A stretch of DNA of 5,861 nt from Burkholderiales bacterium (GCA_020348765.1 CP070753.1:1895386-1901246), one strand, 5' to 3'. Positions 1 to 5,861 are shown, counted from the stretch's first letter. Notes: a model not told the origin generated them from the sequence alone. Translations and numbers: made by a program.

Positions 1-490
1 AGCCGAGGGTCGAATAGGCCGGCACCCCCGCGACGTAGACGTCCCAGCCCTGCTCGCGCAGGCTGGCCGCATAGCGCTCGGCCGCGGCCTGGTCATAGTA
101 GCCGCGGTAGCTGACGCAGCCGGCGATCGGGAAGCACCAGCGCTTCAGTTGCAGCGACAGCTCCGGCGCCGCGAACACGTTCCAGACCACGTAGCGGCGG
201 CCGAGGTCGGCATAGCTGCGGTAGCTGCCGTTCTCGGGCAGCCCGAGCCGCTCGGAGGCGAAGGCGCGAATCGCGCGCGCGCGCTCGAGCCGGGCGCGCA
301 GCGAGCCGCCGGTCTCGGGCGCATCGATCAGTTCCGGCAGCGGCCGCGCCGCCCACATCACCGACAGGTGGCCGGAAACCGACTGCCAGTAGTAGCCCAG
401 GCCCTCGTCGACGCTTGCGCATCCGGCCGCGAGCGCCGCGGCCAGGCCGAGCGCCGCGATCGGTCCCCCCCGCTGCCGGAACGCGCCCAT
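1..490 (-). CDS. Putative aminopeptidase lipoprotein (PF10023-like), N-terminal 163 residues, cut by window edge
   Basis: Reading leftward from the ATG at 490 gives 163 residues that run off the window edge, so this is the N-terminal part of a longer protein. It opens with a short basic stretch and a hydrophobic run ending at Cys24 (LAAALAAGC). This is a lipobox-like signal, so the protein is probably a lipoprotein exported by Sec and anchored in a membrane. Blocks that I recognise from the 'putative aminopeptidase' family (PF10023) follow: YYWQSVSGHLSVMWAARPL near residues 33-51, NGSYRSYADLGRRYVVWNVF near 87-106, and CVSYRGYYD near 125-133, then VPAYSTLG at the edge. The zinc-binding HExxH expected in this family would lie beyond the window, so catalytic competence cannot be checked. 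A GGGGA sequence nine bases before the ATG supports this start. An in-frame GTG at 511 would overlap the upstream stop and is less likely. The gene starts 25 nt after the oxidoreductase gene, so co-transcription is likely. Its natural substrate is unknown. Confidence 0.87.
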   Translation of the reverse strand, partial: MGAFRQRGGPIAALGLAAALAAGCASVDEGLGYYWQSVSGHLSVMWAARPLPELIDAPETGGSLRARLERARAIRAFASERLGLPENGSYRSYADLGRRYVVWNVFAAPELSLQLKRWCFPIAGCVSYRGYYDQAAAERYAASLREQGWDVYVAGVPAYSTLG

Positions 491-515
491 CAGCGCCGAT
501 CCCCGAGCCACGCGC

Positions 516-2648
516 TCAGCGCGCGGCGCCATCGGCCTCGATCGACACCTCGACCAGGCAGTCGTAGAAGGTCGGACCGCCCCCGATGTCGGTGAGCCGC
601 TGGCTGGTGACCGCGTTGCAGTTGCGACCGCCCGGCACCATCTTGTGCCACCAGACCCCGGGGGTGACCACCACGCCCGGACGTGCCCGGTCGCTGACCC
701 GCGCCCGCGCGACGAAGCCGCCGCGGTCGTTGTGCACGCGCACCCGGGAAGCCTCGCCGATTGCGCGCGCGGCCGCGTCGACCGGGTGAATGTCCAGCCA
801 GGGCTCGCGCTCGGTCGCGCGCAGGCTGTCGACGTTGACGAAACTGGAGTTCAGGAAGTTGCGCGCCGGCGGCGAGATCAGTGCCAGAGGGTAACGCTGC
901 GCCAGCTCGGGCCGTGAGGCTGCACTCTCGTGCGGCGGCACGAAGCCGGGCACCGGATCGATGCCCATGCGCTCGAGCCGCTCGCTGTAGAACTCGACCT
1001 TGCCCGACGGCGTCGGCCAACCGCCATCGGCGAACGGTGCCGCATTCGGGTCGGCGCCGATGCGCAGCCGCACCCAGCCGCGATCGAGCAGGTCCTCGAA
1101 GCTGGTGCCCGCGAGCCGCGGATCGCTCCAGTCGAGCGCTGCGCGGGCCACCTCCCGGTCGCTGGCCGCCAGCGGCGCATCGTCGAAGCCCATCCGCGCC
1201 GCCAGCGCGCGGAAGATCTCGCTGTTGGGACGGGCCTCTCCCAGCGGCGCGATCGCCGGGTGGTTGACGACCACGTAGCGGTGCCCGTACGAGACGTGCA
1301 GGTCGAAGTGCTCGAGCTGCGTCGTGGCCGGCAGCACGTAGTCGGCATAGTCCGCGGTGTCGGTCTGGAACTGCTCGACGACCACCGTGAACAGGTCCTC
1401 GCGCGCGAAGCCGCGCACGACCTTGTCCGAATCCGGAGCGATCGCGACCGGGTTCGAGTTGTAGACCACCAGCGCGTCGATCGGTGGCTCGGACCCGATC
1501 AGCGCGTCCCCGATGCATGACATGTTGATCGAGCGCGGCTTTCGCTCGGGCCAGCCCGGCAGCAGGTCCGGTCGCACGTGCGCGACCGTGTCGAGCGGGA
1601 AATGCCCGTTGCTGGACATCAGCAGGCCGCCGGCCGCATCGCGCCAGGCGCCCACCAGCGCCGGCAGGCAGGCGACCGCCCGGACCGCGTTGCCGCCGCC
1701 GTGCACCCGCTGCATGCCGTAGTTGAGCCGGATCGCCGCCGGTCGCGTGCGGCCGTATTCGCGTGCCAGGGCGACGATCCGATCGGACGCCAGGCCGCAG
1801 ATCGCCGCGGCACGCTCGGGCGGGTACTCGAGCGCACGGGCGCGCAGGCGGTCGAAGCCGAGCGTGTGGCGCTCGATGTAGTCATGATCGAGCAGGCCTT
1901 CGCGGATCAGAACGTGCATCATCGCCAGCGCCAGCGCGGCGTCGGTGCCAGGCAGCAGTGCGACATGCTCGTGGCACTTCTCGGCCGTGTCGGACCGATA
2001 CGGATCGATGGCGACCAGCTTGGCACCGCGCCGCTTGGCCTGCTGAGCCAGGCGCCAGAAGTGAAGGTTGGACGCGATCGAGTTCGAGCCCCAGATCAGG
2101 ATCAGCCGCGCGTCCGGGAATCGCTCCACATCCGTGCCGACGCCGGCGCCCAGCGTGTGCGCGAGCGCCACGTTGCCCGCGGTCGAGCAGATCGTACGCT
2201 CGAGCAGCGAGGCGCCCAGGCGATGGAAGAAGCGGCTCGCCATGCCCTCGCGCTGCACCAGTCCCATCGTGCCGGCATAGCTGTACGGCAGGATGCGCTG
2301 CGGATCGACCGCGGCGATCGCCTGCAGCCGGGCCGCGATCTCGTCGAGCGCCTCATCCCAGGTGACCCGCACGAAACGCCCTTCGCCCTTGGCCCCGACG
2401 CGCCTGAGCGGGTGCAGCAGCCGCCCGCGGTGATAGGTGCGCTCGGTGTAGCGAGCGACCTTGGTGCACAGCACGCCGTCGGTGCTCGGGTGATCGGCAG
2501 CGCCGCTCACGCGCACGGCCACGCCGTCGCGCACGTGCACCAGCATCGCGCATGTATCCGGGCAGTCGTGCGGGCAGGCAGCCCGGACCAGGGTCTCGCC
2601 GCCCGCGGCTGCGGGCTCAGCCACTGCTGAGTCGGTCACTGCGTTCAT
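516..2648 (-). CDS. Single-subunit molybdopterin (bis-MGD) oxidoreductase, formate dehydrogenase/BisC-like superfamily
   Basis: This 710-residue protein is a member of the prokaryotic Mo/W-bis-MGD oxidoreductase superfamily (COG0243). The N-terminal [4Fe-4S] domain shows C25-x3-C29-x3-C33 and C61, and C61 is followed by Thr and Lys63. The C-x-K pattern matches the electron-relay lysine of formate dehydrogenases and periplasmic nitrate reductases. The main catalytic domain (about 75-490) carries ICSTAGN at 153-159. By alignment to the U/C position of formate dehydrogenase, Cys154 is the likely metal ligand. IWGSNS (185-190) and VVYNSNP (394-400) are cofactor-binding loops. The C-terminal dinucleotide-binding domain spans about 583-706. 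I see no Tat signal peptide, so the enzyme should be cytoplasmic. No iron-sulfur, cytochrome or flavin partner is encoded nearby in the window, so its electron partner is unknown. The start is well supported by GGAGG six bases before the ATG. Family membership is secure. The substrate is not, and names such as formate dehydrogenase would over-reach. Confidence 0.93.
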   Translation of the reverse strand: MNAVTDSAVAEPAAAGGETLVRAACPHDCPDTCAMLVHVRDGVAVRVSGAADHPSTDGVLCTKVARYTERTYHRGRLLHPLRRVGAKGEGRFVRVTWDEALDEIAARLQAIAAVDPQRILPYSYAGTMGLVQREGMASRFFHRLGASLLERTICSTAGNVALAHTLGAGVGTDVERFPDARLILIWGSNSIASNLHFWRLAQQAKRRGAKLVAIDPYRSDTAEKCHEHVALLPGTDAALALAMMHVLIREGLLDHDYIERHTLGFDRLRARALEYPPERAAAICGLASDRIVALAREYGRTRPAAIRLNYGMQRVHGGGNAVRAVACLPALVGAWRDAAGGLLMSSNGHFPLDTVAHVRPDLLPGWPERKPRSINMSCIGDALIGSEPPIDALVVYNSNPVAIAPDSDKVVRGFAREDLFTVVVEQFQTDTADYADYVLPATTQLEHFDLHVSYGHRYVVVNHPAIAPLGEARPNSEIFRALAARMGFDDAPLAASDREVARAALDWSDPRLAGTSFEDLLDRGWVRLRIGADPNAAPFADGGWPTPSGKVEFYSERLERMGIDPVPGFVPPHESAASRPELAQRYPLALISPPARNFLNSSFVNVDSLRATEREPWLDIHPVDAAARAIGEASRVRVHNDRGGFVARARVSDRARPGVVVTPGVWWHKMVPGGRNCNAVTSQRLTDIGGGPTFYDCLVEVSIEADGAAR

Positions 2649-2654
2649 CGGGAA

Positions 2655-2659
2655 CCTCC
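2655..2659 (-). promoter_or_regulatory. Ribosome binding site of the molybdopterin oxidoreductase gene
   Basis: GGAGG on the minus strand lies six bases before the ATG at 2648. It is a near-ideal Shine-Dalgarno sequence and fixes the start of this gene. The 101-nt gap to the preceding argE-like stop codon (2649-2749) contains nothing else convincing. A short GC-only palindrome (GCCGGCCGGC near 2709) is present, but no T-tract follows, so there is no clear intrinsic terminator and read-through from argE is possible. Confidence 0.75.
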
Positions 2660-2749
2660 AGCGGCCCGGCGTCGCTCGTCGCCGCGGTCCGCTTCGTCAT
2701 CCGCTCGCCGGCCGGCGTCGCGGCTTGCGCCGCCGCCTCCGGGGGCTCG

Positions 2750-3913
2750 TCACGCACGCGGGGCTTCGGCCGCCGCGCGTTCCAGCACCGCGTCATGCTC
2801 GATCAGCCGTTCGACGAAGCGCTCAGCCAGCACCACCTGCTCCAGGGTGATGAACTCGTTCGGCGTGTGCGCCTGGGCGATGTCGCCGGGGCCGATCACG
2901 ACCGTCGGAATGCCGGCCTGCCCGAACAGGCCGGCCTCGGTTCCGAACGAGACCTTGCCGAAGCGGCTGTTGCGCGCCAGGTGGCTGGCCAGCTGCACCA
3001 CCTTGTCCTGGTCGCCGACCTCGAAGCCGGGCATCGTGAACAGGAACTCGAAGCCGATGCCGGCTTCGGGCGCGACCGCCTTCATCGCCGGCTCGAGCGT
3101 CGCCGCATAGCGCCGGACCTCGTCATAGATCGCGTCGAACGAGCCGCCGGGCAGCGTGCGCACGTCGACCAGGAACTCGCAGTCGCGCGGCACGATGTTC
3201 TGGCCGGTGCCGCCGGAGATCATCGTGGTCTGCAGCGTCGTGAACGGCACCGGAAAGCCGTAGTCGCGGGTCTCGAGCTGGCCGTAGCGCTCGGCCAGGT
3301 GGCGGATGTAGACGATCAGCCGGGCTGCGACCTCGATCGAATTGACCCCGAGCGTGGCCATCGCCGAGTGCGCCTCGCGCCCGCGCACGCAGCAGCGGAA
3401 CCGGTGCGTTCCCTTGTGCGCGAGCACCGGCTCCATGCTGGTCGGCTCGCCGACGATGCAGCCCGCGGGCCGGATGCCGGCCTCCTCGAGGTCCTTGAGC
3501 AGCAGCGGCACGCCGAACGCGCCGATTTCCTCGTCGTAAGACAGCGCCAGGTGCACCGCGCCGCTCATGTCGGCCGCCAGGAAGCGCGGCACGTAGTGCA
3601 GCGCGGTGGCGATGAAGCTCTTCATGTCCGCGGTGCCGCGGCCGTACAGGCGGCCGTCACGCTCGTGCACCGTGAACGGGTCCGTGTCCCAGTCCTGGCC
3701 GTCGACCGGTACCACGTCGGTGTGACCGGACAGCACGATCCCGGGCCGGCGGCCCTCGCCGACGGTCGCGAACAGGTTGGCCTTGCCGCCGCCGGCATCG
3801 TAGGTCAGCCGCGAACGCACACCGTGCCGTGCCAGGTGGTCGCGCACGAACTCGATCAGCCCCAGGTTCGATTCCCGGCTGACGGTGTCGAACCCGACCA
3901 GCGTGCGGATCAG
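2750..3913 (-). CDS. argE: Acetylornithine deacetylase-like M20 metallopeptidase (ArgE family); start codon uncertain
   Basis: The protein belongs to the M20 family and matches the ArgE group, which removes the acetyl group from N-acetyl-L-ornithine in arginine synthesis. Numbering from a CTG start at 3913 gives 387 residues, the usual ArgE length. Visible motifs are SGHTDVVPVDG with ligand His64 and Asp66, RGTADMK with bridging Asp96, YDEEIG with catalytic Glu128 and ligand Glu129, VGEPT with ligand Glu156, GREAHS with His182 of the dimer domain, and AQAHTPNEF with ligand His349. The C-terminal FGTEAGLF and GPGDIAQAH blocks are typical of ArgE. The start is a problem. The GTG at 3847 would remove the conserved LVGFDTVSRESNLGLIEF segment, and I found no ATG, GTG or TTG in frame upstream of it. 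CTG 3913 is preceded by GAGGGAG at eight bases. ATG 3966 is out of frame by one base. Given the neighbouring deacylase and peptide permease, the enzyme may act on other N-acyl amino acids, but this is inference. Confidence 0.88.
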   Translation of the reverse strand: MIRTLVGFDTVSRESNLGLIEFVRDHLARHGVRSRLTYDAGGGKANLFATVGEGRRPGIVLSGHTDVVPVDGQDWDTDPFTVHERDGRLYGRGTADMKSFIATALHYVPRFLAADMSGAVHLALSYDEEIGAFGVPLLLKDLEEAGIRPAGCIVGEPTSMEPVLAHKGTHRFRCCVRGREAHSAMATLGVNSIEVAARLIVYIRHLAERYGQLETRDYGFPVPFTTLQTTMISGGTGQNIVPRDCEFLVDVRTLPGGSFDAIYDEVRRYAATLEPAMKAVAPEAGIGFEFLFTMPGFEVGDQDKVVQLASHLARNSRFGKVSFGTEAGLFGQAGIPTVVIGPGDIAQAHTPNEFITLEQVVLAERFVERLIEHDAVLERAAAEAPRA

Positions 3914-3921
3914 CTCGAGGA

Positions 3922-3928
3922 CTCCCTC
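3922..3928 (-). promoter_or_regulatory. Possible ribosome binding site for a CTG start of the argE-like gene
   Basis: GAGGGAG on the minus strand lies eight bases before CTG 3911-3913, which is in frame with the ArgE N-terminus. Together they offer the only well-spaced initiation signal I can find that keeps the conserved LVGFDTVSRESN segment. CTG starts are rare, so this stays a candidate. If a one-base indel lies between here and ATG 3966, this sequence is simply coding. Confidence 0.35.
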
Positions 3929-4000
3929 GGACGGCCGCGCCCCGGCGCCGGCCGCTGCGCGCCCATCGGTGACCGTTTTAAAGGCCGACCCCCCCCTCCG

Positions 4001-4014
4001 GCCCGTTTTCGGGC
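4001..4014. repeat. Short perfect hairpin, 5-bp GC stem with a TTTT loop
   Basis: GCCCG-TTTT-CGGGC is a perfect inverted repeat. It sits between two divergent genes, so it cannot terminate either of them, and no T-tract follows on either strand. It could be a regulator half-site pair or a stem in the argE leader transcript. In DNA this GC-rich, a 5-bp stem can also arise by chance. Confidence 0.4.
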
Positions 4015-4038
4015 AATTGCACGGCGCCGCCGGCGCCG

Positions 4039-4066
4039 CGGCCGGGAACCGATCGGCCGGGAACCG
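4039..4066. repeat. Tandem 13-bp direct repeat, candidate operator
   Basis: CGGCCGGGAACCG occurs at 4039-4051 and again exactly at 4054-4066, a 15-bp period. The second copy overlaps the palindrome AACCGGTT (4062-4069). The repeat lies about 45 bp upstream of the TATATT box, where activators often bind. Two exact 13-mers this close are unlikely by chance, though local GC richness weakens the argument. The cognate regulator is not in the window. Confidence 0.5.
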
Positions 4067-4110
4067 GTTTCTCCAGGTGCCCGGACGGTCTCTAGCCCTG
4101 GTCGCGATGC

Positions 4111-4116
4111 TATATT
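4111..4116 (+). promoter_or_regulatory. Candidate -10 element for the M20D gene
   Basis: TATATT differs from TATAAT by one base and sits in an AT-rich patch that stands out in this GC-rich window. It would start a transcript near 4122-4124 with a leader of about 75 nt before the ATG. No good -35 hexamer is found 16-18 bases upstream (GTCTCT is the best aligned), so an activator may be required. A TTG codon at 4123 in the same frame lies too close to this box to be a likely translation start. Confidence 0.35.
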
Positions 4117-4197
4117 GTTCGATTGTGCCTGTGGCACGGCGCCACGCTCGGACGCGGCGGCGGGCAGGCCGATCTTCGAAACTTCCGATCCCGAACC

Positions 4198-5394
4198 ATG
4201 AAGCTCATCGAGCCCATCCTGTCGCACTTCGACGAGATCAGGACCATCCGGCGCGACCTGCACGCGCACCCGGAACTGCGCTTCGAGGAGCACCGCACCT
4301 CGGACGTCGTCGCCGCGAAGCTGGCCGACTGGGGCATCGAGGTGCACCGCGGCCTGGGCGGCACCGGCGTGGTCGGTACCGTCGCAGCCGGCGAGTCGGG
4401 TCGCGCGATCGGCTTGCGCGCGGACATGGACGCGCTGCCGATGCACGAGTCGAACGAGTTCGCGCACCGCTCGCGCCACGACGGCCGCATGCACGCCTGC
4501 GGCCACGACGGGCACACGGCCATGTTGCTGGCCGCGGCCCGCCATCTGGTCGAGCACCGCGACTTCGACGGCAAGGTGCACCTGATCTGCCAGCCGGCCG
4601 AGGACGGCGGCGCCGGCGCACGGCGCATGATCGAAGACGGGCTGTTCGAGAAATTCCCCTGCGAAGCCGTGTTCGGCATGCACAACTGGCCGGGCATGAA
4701 GGTCGGGCAGTTCGGCGTGCGTCCGGGTCCGATGATGGGCTCGGCAAACGAGTTCGAGATCCGGATCCGCGGCAAGGGTTCGCATGCGGCCATGCCGCAC
4801 CTGGGCACCGACCCGGTGATGGTGGCCGTGGCCATCGCCCAGTCGCTGCAGACGATCATCAGCCGCAATCGCAAGCCGATCGACGCGGCCGTGCTGTCGG
4901 TGACCCAGATCCATGCCGGCACCGCGACGAACGTGGTGCCCGAGCACGCGACGATGATCGGCACCGTGCGCACGTTCTCGATCGAAACGCTGGACATGAT
5001 CGAGGCCCGGATGCGCGAGGTGGTCGAACTGACCGCGCGCGCTCACGGCGCCGAAGCGACGCTCGACTTCGAGCGCAACTACCCGCCGCTGATCAACCAC
5101 CGCGAGCATGCCGAATTCTGCGCCTCGGTGATGGACGAGATCGTCGGTGCCGAGAACGTCGAGCGCGACGTCGAGCCCACGATGGGCGCCGAGGATTTCG
5201 CGTTCATGCTGCTCGAGAAGCCGGGCGCGTACGTGTTCATCGGCAACGGCGACGGAGCGCACCGCGAGATGGGCCACGGCCTGGGGCCGTGTGCGCTGCA
5301 CAACCCGAGCTACGACTTCAACGACGAACTGCTGCCGATCGGCGCCACCTACTGGGTGCGGCTGGTCGAGCGCTGGCTGGCGCCGAAGCGCTGA
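4198..5394 (+). CDS. M20D family amidohydrolase (hippurate hydrolase / N-acyl amino acid hydrolase-like)
   Basis: This 398-residue cytoplasmic enzyme belongs to peptidase subfamily M20D, which hydrolyses N-acyl amino acids such as hippurate or indole-acetyl amino acids to the free acid and amino acid. Motifs in order are RRDLHAHPEL (18-27), LRADMDALPM (73-82), HACGHDGHTAM (99-109) with metal ligands Cys101 and His103, QPAEDGG (132-138) with catalytic Glu135, MHNWP (161-165) with ligand His162, the dimer-domain GKGSHAAMPH (192-201), and LHNPSYDFND (367-376) with ligand His368. The position after the catalytic Glu is Asp136, where most relatives have a second Glu. The ATG at 4198 is chosen because MKLIEPILSHFDEIRTIRRDLH is a standard family N-terminus. 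A TTG 25 codons earlier adds only family-unlike residues. No clear Shine-Dalgarno precedes the ATG. The permease gene follows 34 nt downstream, suggesting coupled uptake and hydrolysis. The substrate cannot be named. Confidence 0.93.
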   Translation: MKLIEPILSHFDEIRTIRRDLHAHPELRFEEHRTSDVVAAKLADWGIEVHRGLGGTGVVGTVAAGESGRAIGLRADMDALPMHESNEFAHRSRHDGRMHACGHDGHTAMLLAAARHLVEHRDFDGKVHLICQPAEDGGAGARRMIEDGLFEKFPCEAVFGMHNWPGMKVGQFGVRPGPMMGSANEFEIRIRGKGSHAAMPHLGTDPVMVAVAIAQSLQTIISRNRKPIDAAVLSVTQIHAGTATNVVPEHATMIGTVRTFSIETLDMIEARMREVVELTARAHGAEATLDFERNYPPLINHREHAEFCASVMDEIVGAENVERDVEPTMGAEDFAFMLLEKPGAYVFIGNGDGAHREMGHGLGPCALHNPSYDFNDELLPIGATYWVRLVERWLAPKR

Positions 5395-5428
5395 GCGGGC
5401 GTATTGAACGTCGACCGATCGCGCACCG

Positions 5429-5861
5429 ATGCTCGCCTTCGTCATCCGCCGCCTGGCGCAGGCTGCCGTGGTGATGCTGGTGGTCGCGCTGGTGGCCTTC
5501 TCGCTGTTCCAGTACGTCGGCGACCCGGTGCTGGCGTTGGTCGGGCAGGACACGTCGCCGGAGGAGCGCCAGCAGTTGCGGGTGGCGCTGGGCCTGGACC
5601 AACCGTTCTACGCGCAGTTCGCCCGCTTCGTCGGCAACGCCGTGCAGGGAGACTTCGGGCTGTCGTACACGCAGAGCCGCAAGGTCTCGACGCTGCTGAT
5701 GGAGCGCATGCCGGCGACCCTGGAGCTGTCGCTGGCCGCAGCCGCGCTGGCAGTGTTCGCCGGCGTGCCGATGGGCGTGTACACGGCGCTCAGGCCCCGC
5801 GGTGTGCTCTCCAACCTGATCCTGACGCTGTCGCTGGTCGGCGTGTCGCTGCCGACCTTCC
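5429..5861 (+). CDS. Dipeptide/oligopeptide ABC transporter permease (DppB/OppB family), N-terminal 144 residues, cut by window edge
   Basis: The first 144 residues of an inner-membrane permease are present and the gene runs off the right edge. It begins MLAFVIRRLAQ, the usual short basic start of DppB-type subunits, followed by a transmembrane helix at about residues 11-30 ending in GDP (31-33). A periplasmic segment with the family signature LGLDQPFYAQF (54-64) and GDFGLSYTQSRKV (74-86) follows, then ERMPATLEL (92-100), a second helix at about 97-118 and a third starting near 128. This domain order is that of the first permease of the peptide/opine/nickel class of importers. The EAA loop that contacts the ATPase lies outside the window. 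The gene starts 34 nt after the M20D gene on the same strand with no terminator between, so they are probably one operon. Binding protein, second permease and ATPases would be expected further right. The ligand (dipeptide, glutathione, acylated amino acid or other) cannot be told from this part. Confidence 0.92.
   Translation, partial: MLAFVIRRLAQAAVVMLVVALVAFSLFQYVGDPVLALVGQDTSPEERQQLRVALGLDQPFYAQFARFVGNAVQGDFGLSYTQSRKVSTLLMERMPATLELSLAAAALAVFAGVPMGVYTALRPRGVLSNLILTLSLVGVSLPTF

Larger units (their letters stand above)
3914..4197. other. Divergent intergenic region between the two M20 enzyme genes
   Basis: About 284 bp separate the leftward argE-like gene from the rightward M20D gene, much more than the other gaps in the window (25-101 nt). 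The region must carry promoters for both directions. It holds a C8 run (3989-3996), a short hairpin (4001-4014), GGCGCC palindromes near 4023-4037, a 13-bp direct repeat (4039-4066) and the only AT-rich patches nearby (TTTTAAA at 3976-3982 and TATATT at 4111-4116). I see no convincing gene or RNA in it. Its left end may encode the N-terminus of the argE-like protein if the true start is ATG 3966. Confidence 0.6.

Noticed and set aside
272..284. Alternating CG run of 13 bases, possible Z-DNA
   Set aside because: It lies inside the aminopeptidase coding frame, encoding Arg-Ala repeats, and is within what such GC-rich coding DNA produces.
490..1518. 342-residue minus-strand frame inside the oxidoreductase gene
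   Set aside because: It is an offset frame of the same strand with no conserved motif. Considered as a possible frameshifted second gene and discarded because the 710-residue frame is intact to its normal C-terminus.
1578..2630. 350-residue plus-strand frame opposite the molybdopterin oxidoreductase
   Set aside because: The opposite strand carries a full set of conserved cofactor motifs and a strong ribosome binding site. This frame shows none.
2705..2720. GC palindrome GCCGGCCGGC between the argE-like and oxidoreductase genes, possible terminator
   Set aside because: No T-tract follows on the minus strand and there is essentially no loop, so it does not look like an intrinsic terminator.
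4123..4197. Upstream TTG start extending the M20D protein by 25 residues
   Set aside because: The extension has no family similarity and begins within about ten bases of the TATATT box. ATG 4198 begins a standard M20D N-terminus.
2552..4201. 549-residue open frame on the plus strand, antisense to the argE-like gene
   Set aside because: It overlaps the whole argE-like gene, has low-complexity Arg/Ala/Val/Asp composition and no family features. Long shadow frames are expected at this GC content.
3910..5553. 547-residue open frame on the minus strand, antisense to the M20D gene
   Set aside because: It is the mirror of a well-supported M20D gene in GC-rich DNA. Its translation is rich in Arg, Ala and His with no recognisable motif, and it crosses three functional regions.

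Overview
The window is high-GC bacterial DNA with no sign of foreign composition, and almost all of it is coding. Gene content points to a betaproteobacterium, probably Burkholderiales: a PF10023-type 'putative aminopeptidase' lipoprotein, an ArgE-like M20 deacetylase, an M20D amidohydrolase and a Dpp-type ABC permease. This assignment rests on family recognition and base composition only, not on a search.

Layout. Three genes read leftward: an acetylornithine deacetylase-like M20 enzyme (2750-3913), a 710-residue single-subunit molybdopterin oxidoreductase (516-2648), and the start of a lipoprotein aminopeptidase that runs off the left edge (1-490). The gaps are 101 nt and 25 nt, so they could form one transcript. 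Two genes read rightward: an M20D amidohydrolase of the hippurate hydrolase/aminoacylase type (4198-5394) and, 34 nt later, the start of a dipeptide/oligopeptide ABC permease that runs off the right edge (5429-5861). The roughly 284-bp divergent region (3914-4197) holds the control signals for both sides. It contains a 13-bp direct repeat, a 5-bp-stem hairpin, a C8 homopolymer and a TATATT box.

How the genes may work together. The right side looks like uptake plus hydrolysis: a permease for peptide-like molecules paired with a cytoplasmic enzyme that splits N-acyl amino acids or similar amides. The left side has a second, distantly related metal-dependent deacylase, a cytoplasmic Mo/W-bis-MGD oxidoreductase with one [4Fe-4S] site and no visible partner subunit, and a membrane-anchored peptidase. 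A shared theme of scavenging acylated amino acids or peptides is plausible, but it is inference. The oxidoreductase substrate cannot be read from the sequence.

The most checkable oddity is the start of the argE-like gene. Its conserved N-terminus extends past the first GTG codon, yet I found no ATG, GTG or TTG in frame further upstream as far as about position 4138. An ATG upstream lies one base out of frame. Either a CTG start with a good ribosome binding site is used, or a one-base indel is present. I see no CRISPR array, insertion sequence, tRNA, rRNA or clearly new system in this window.
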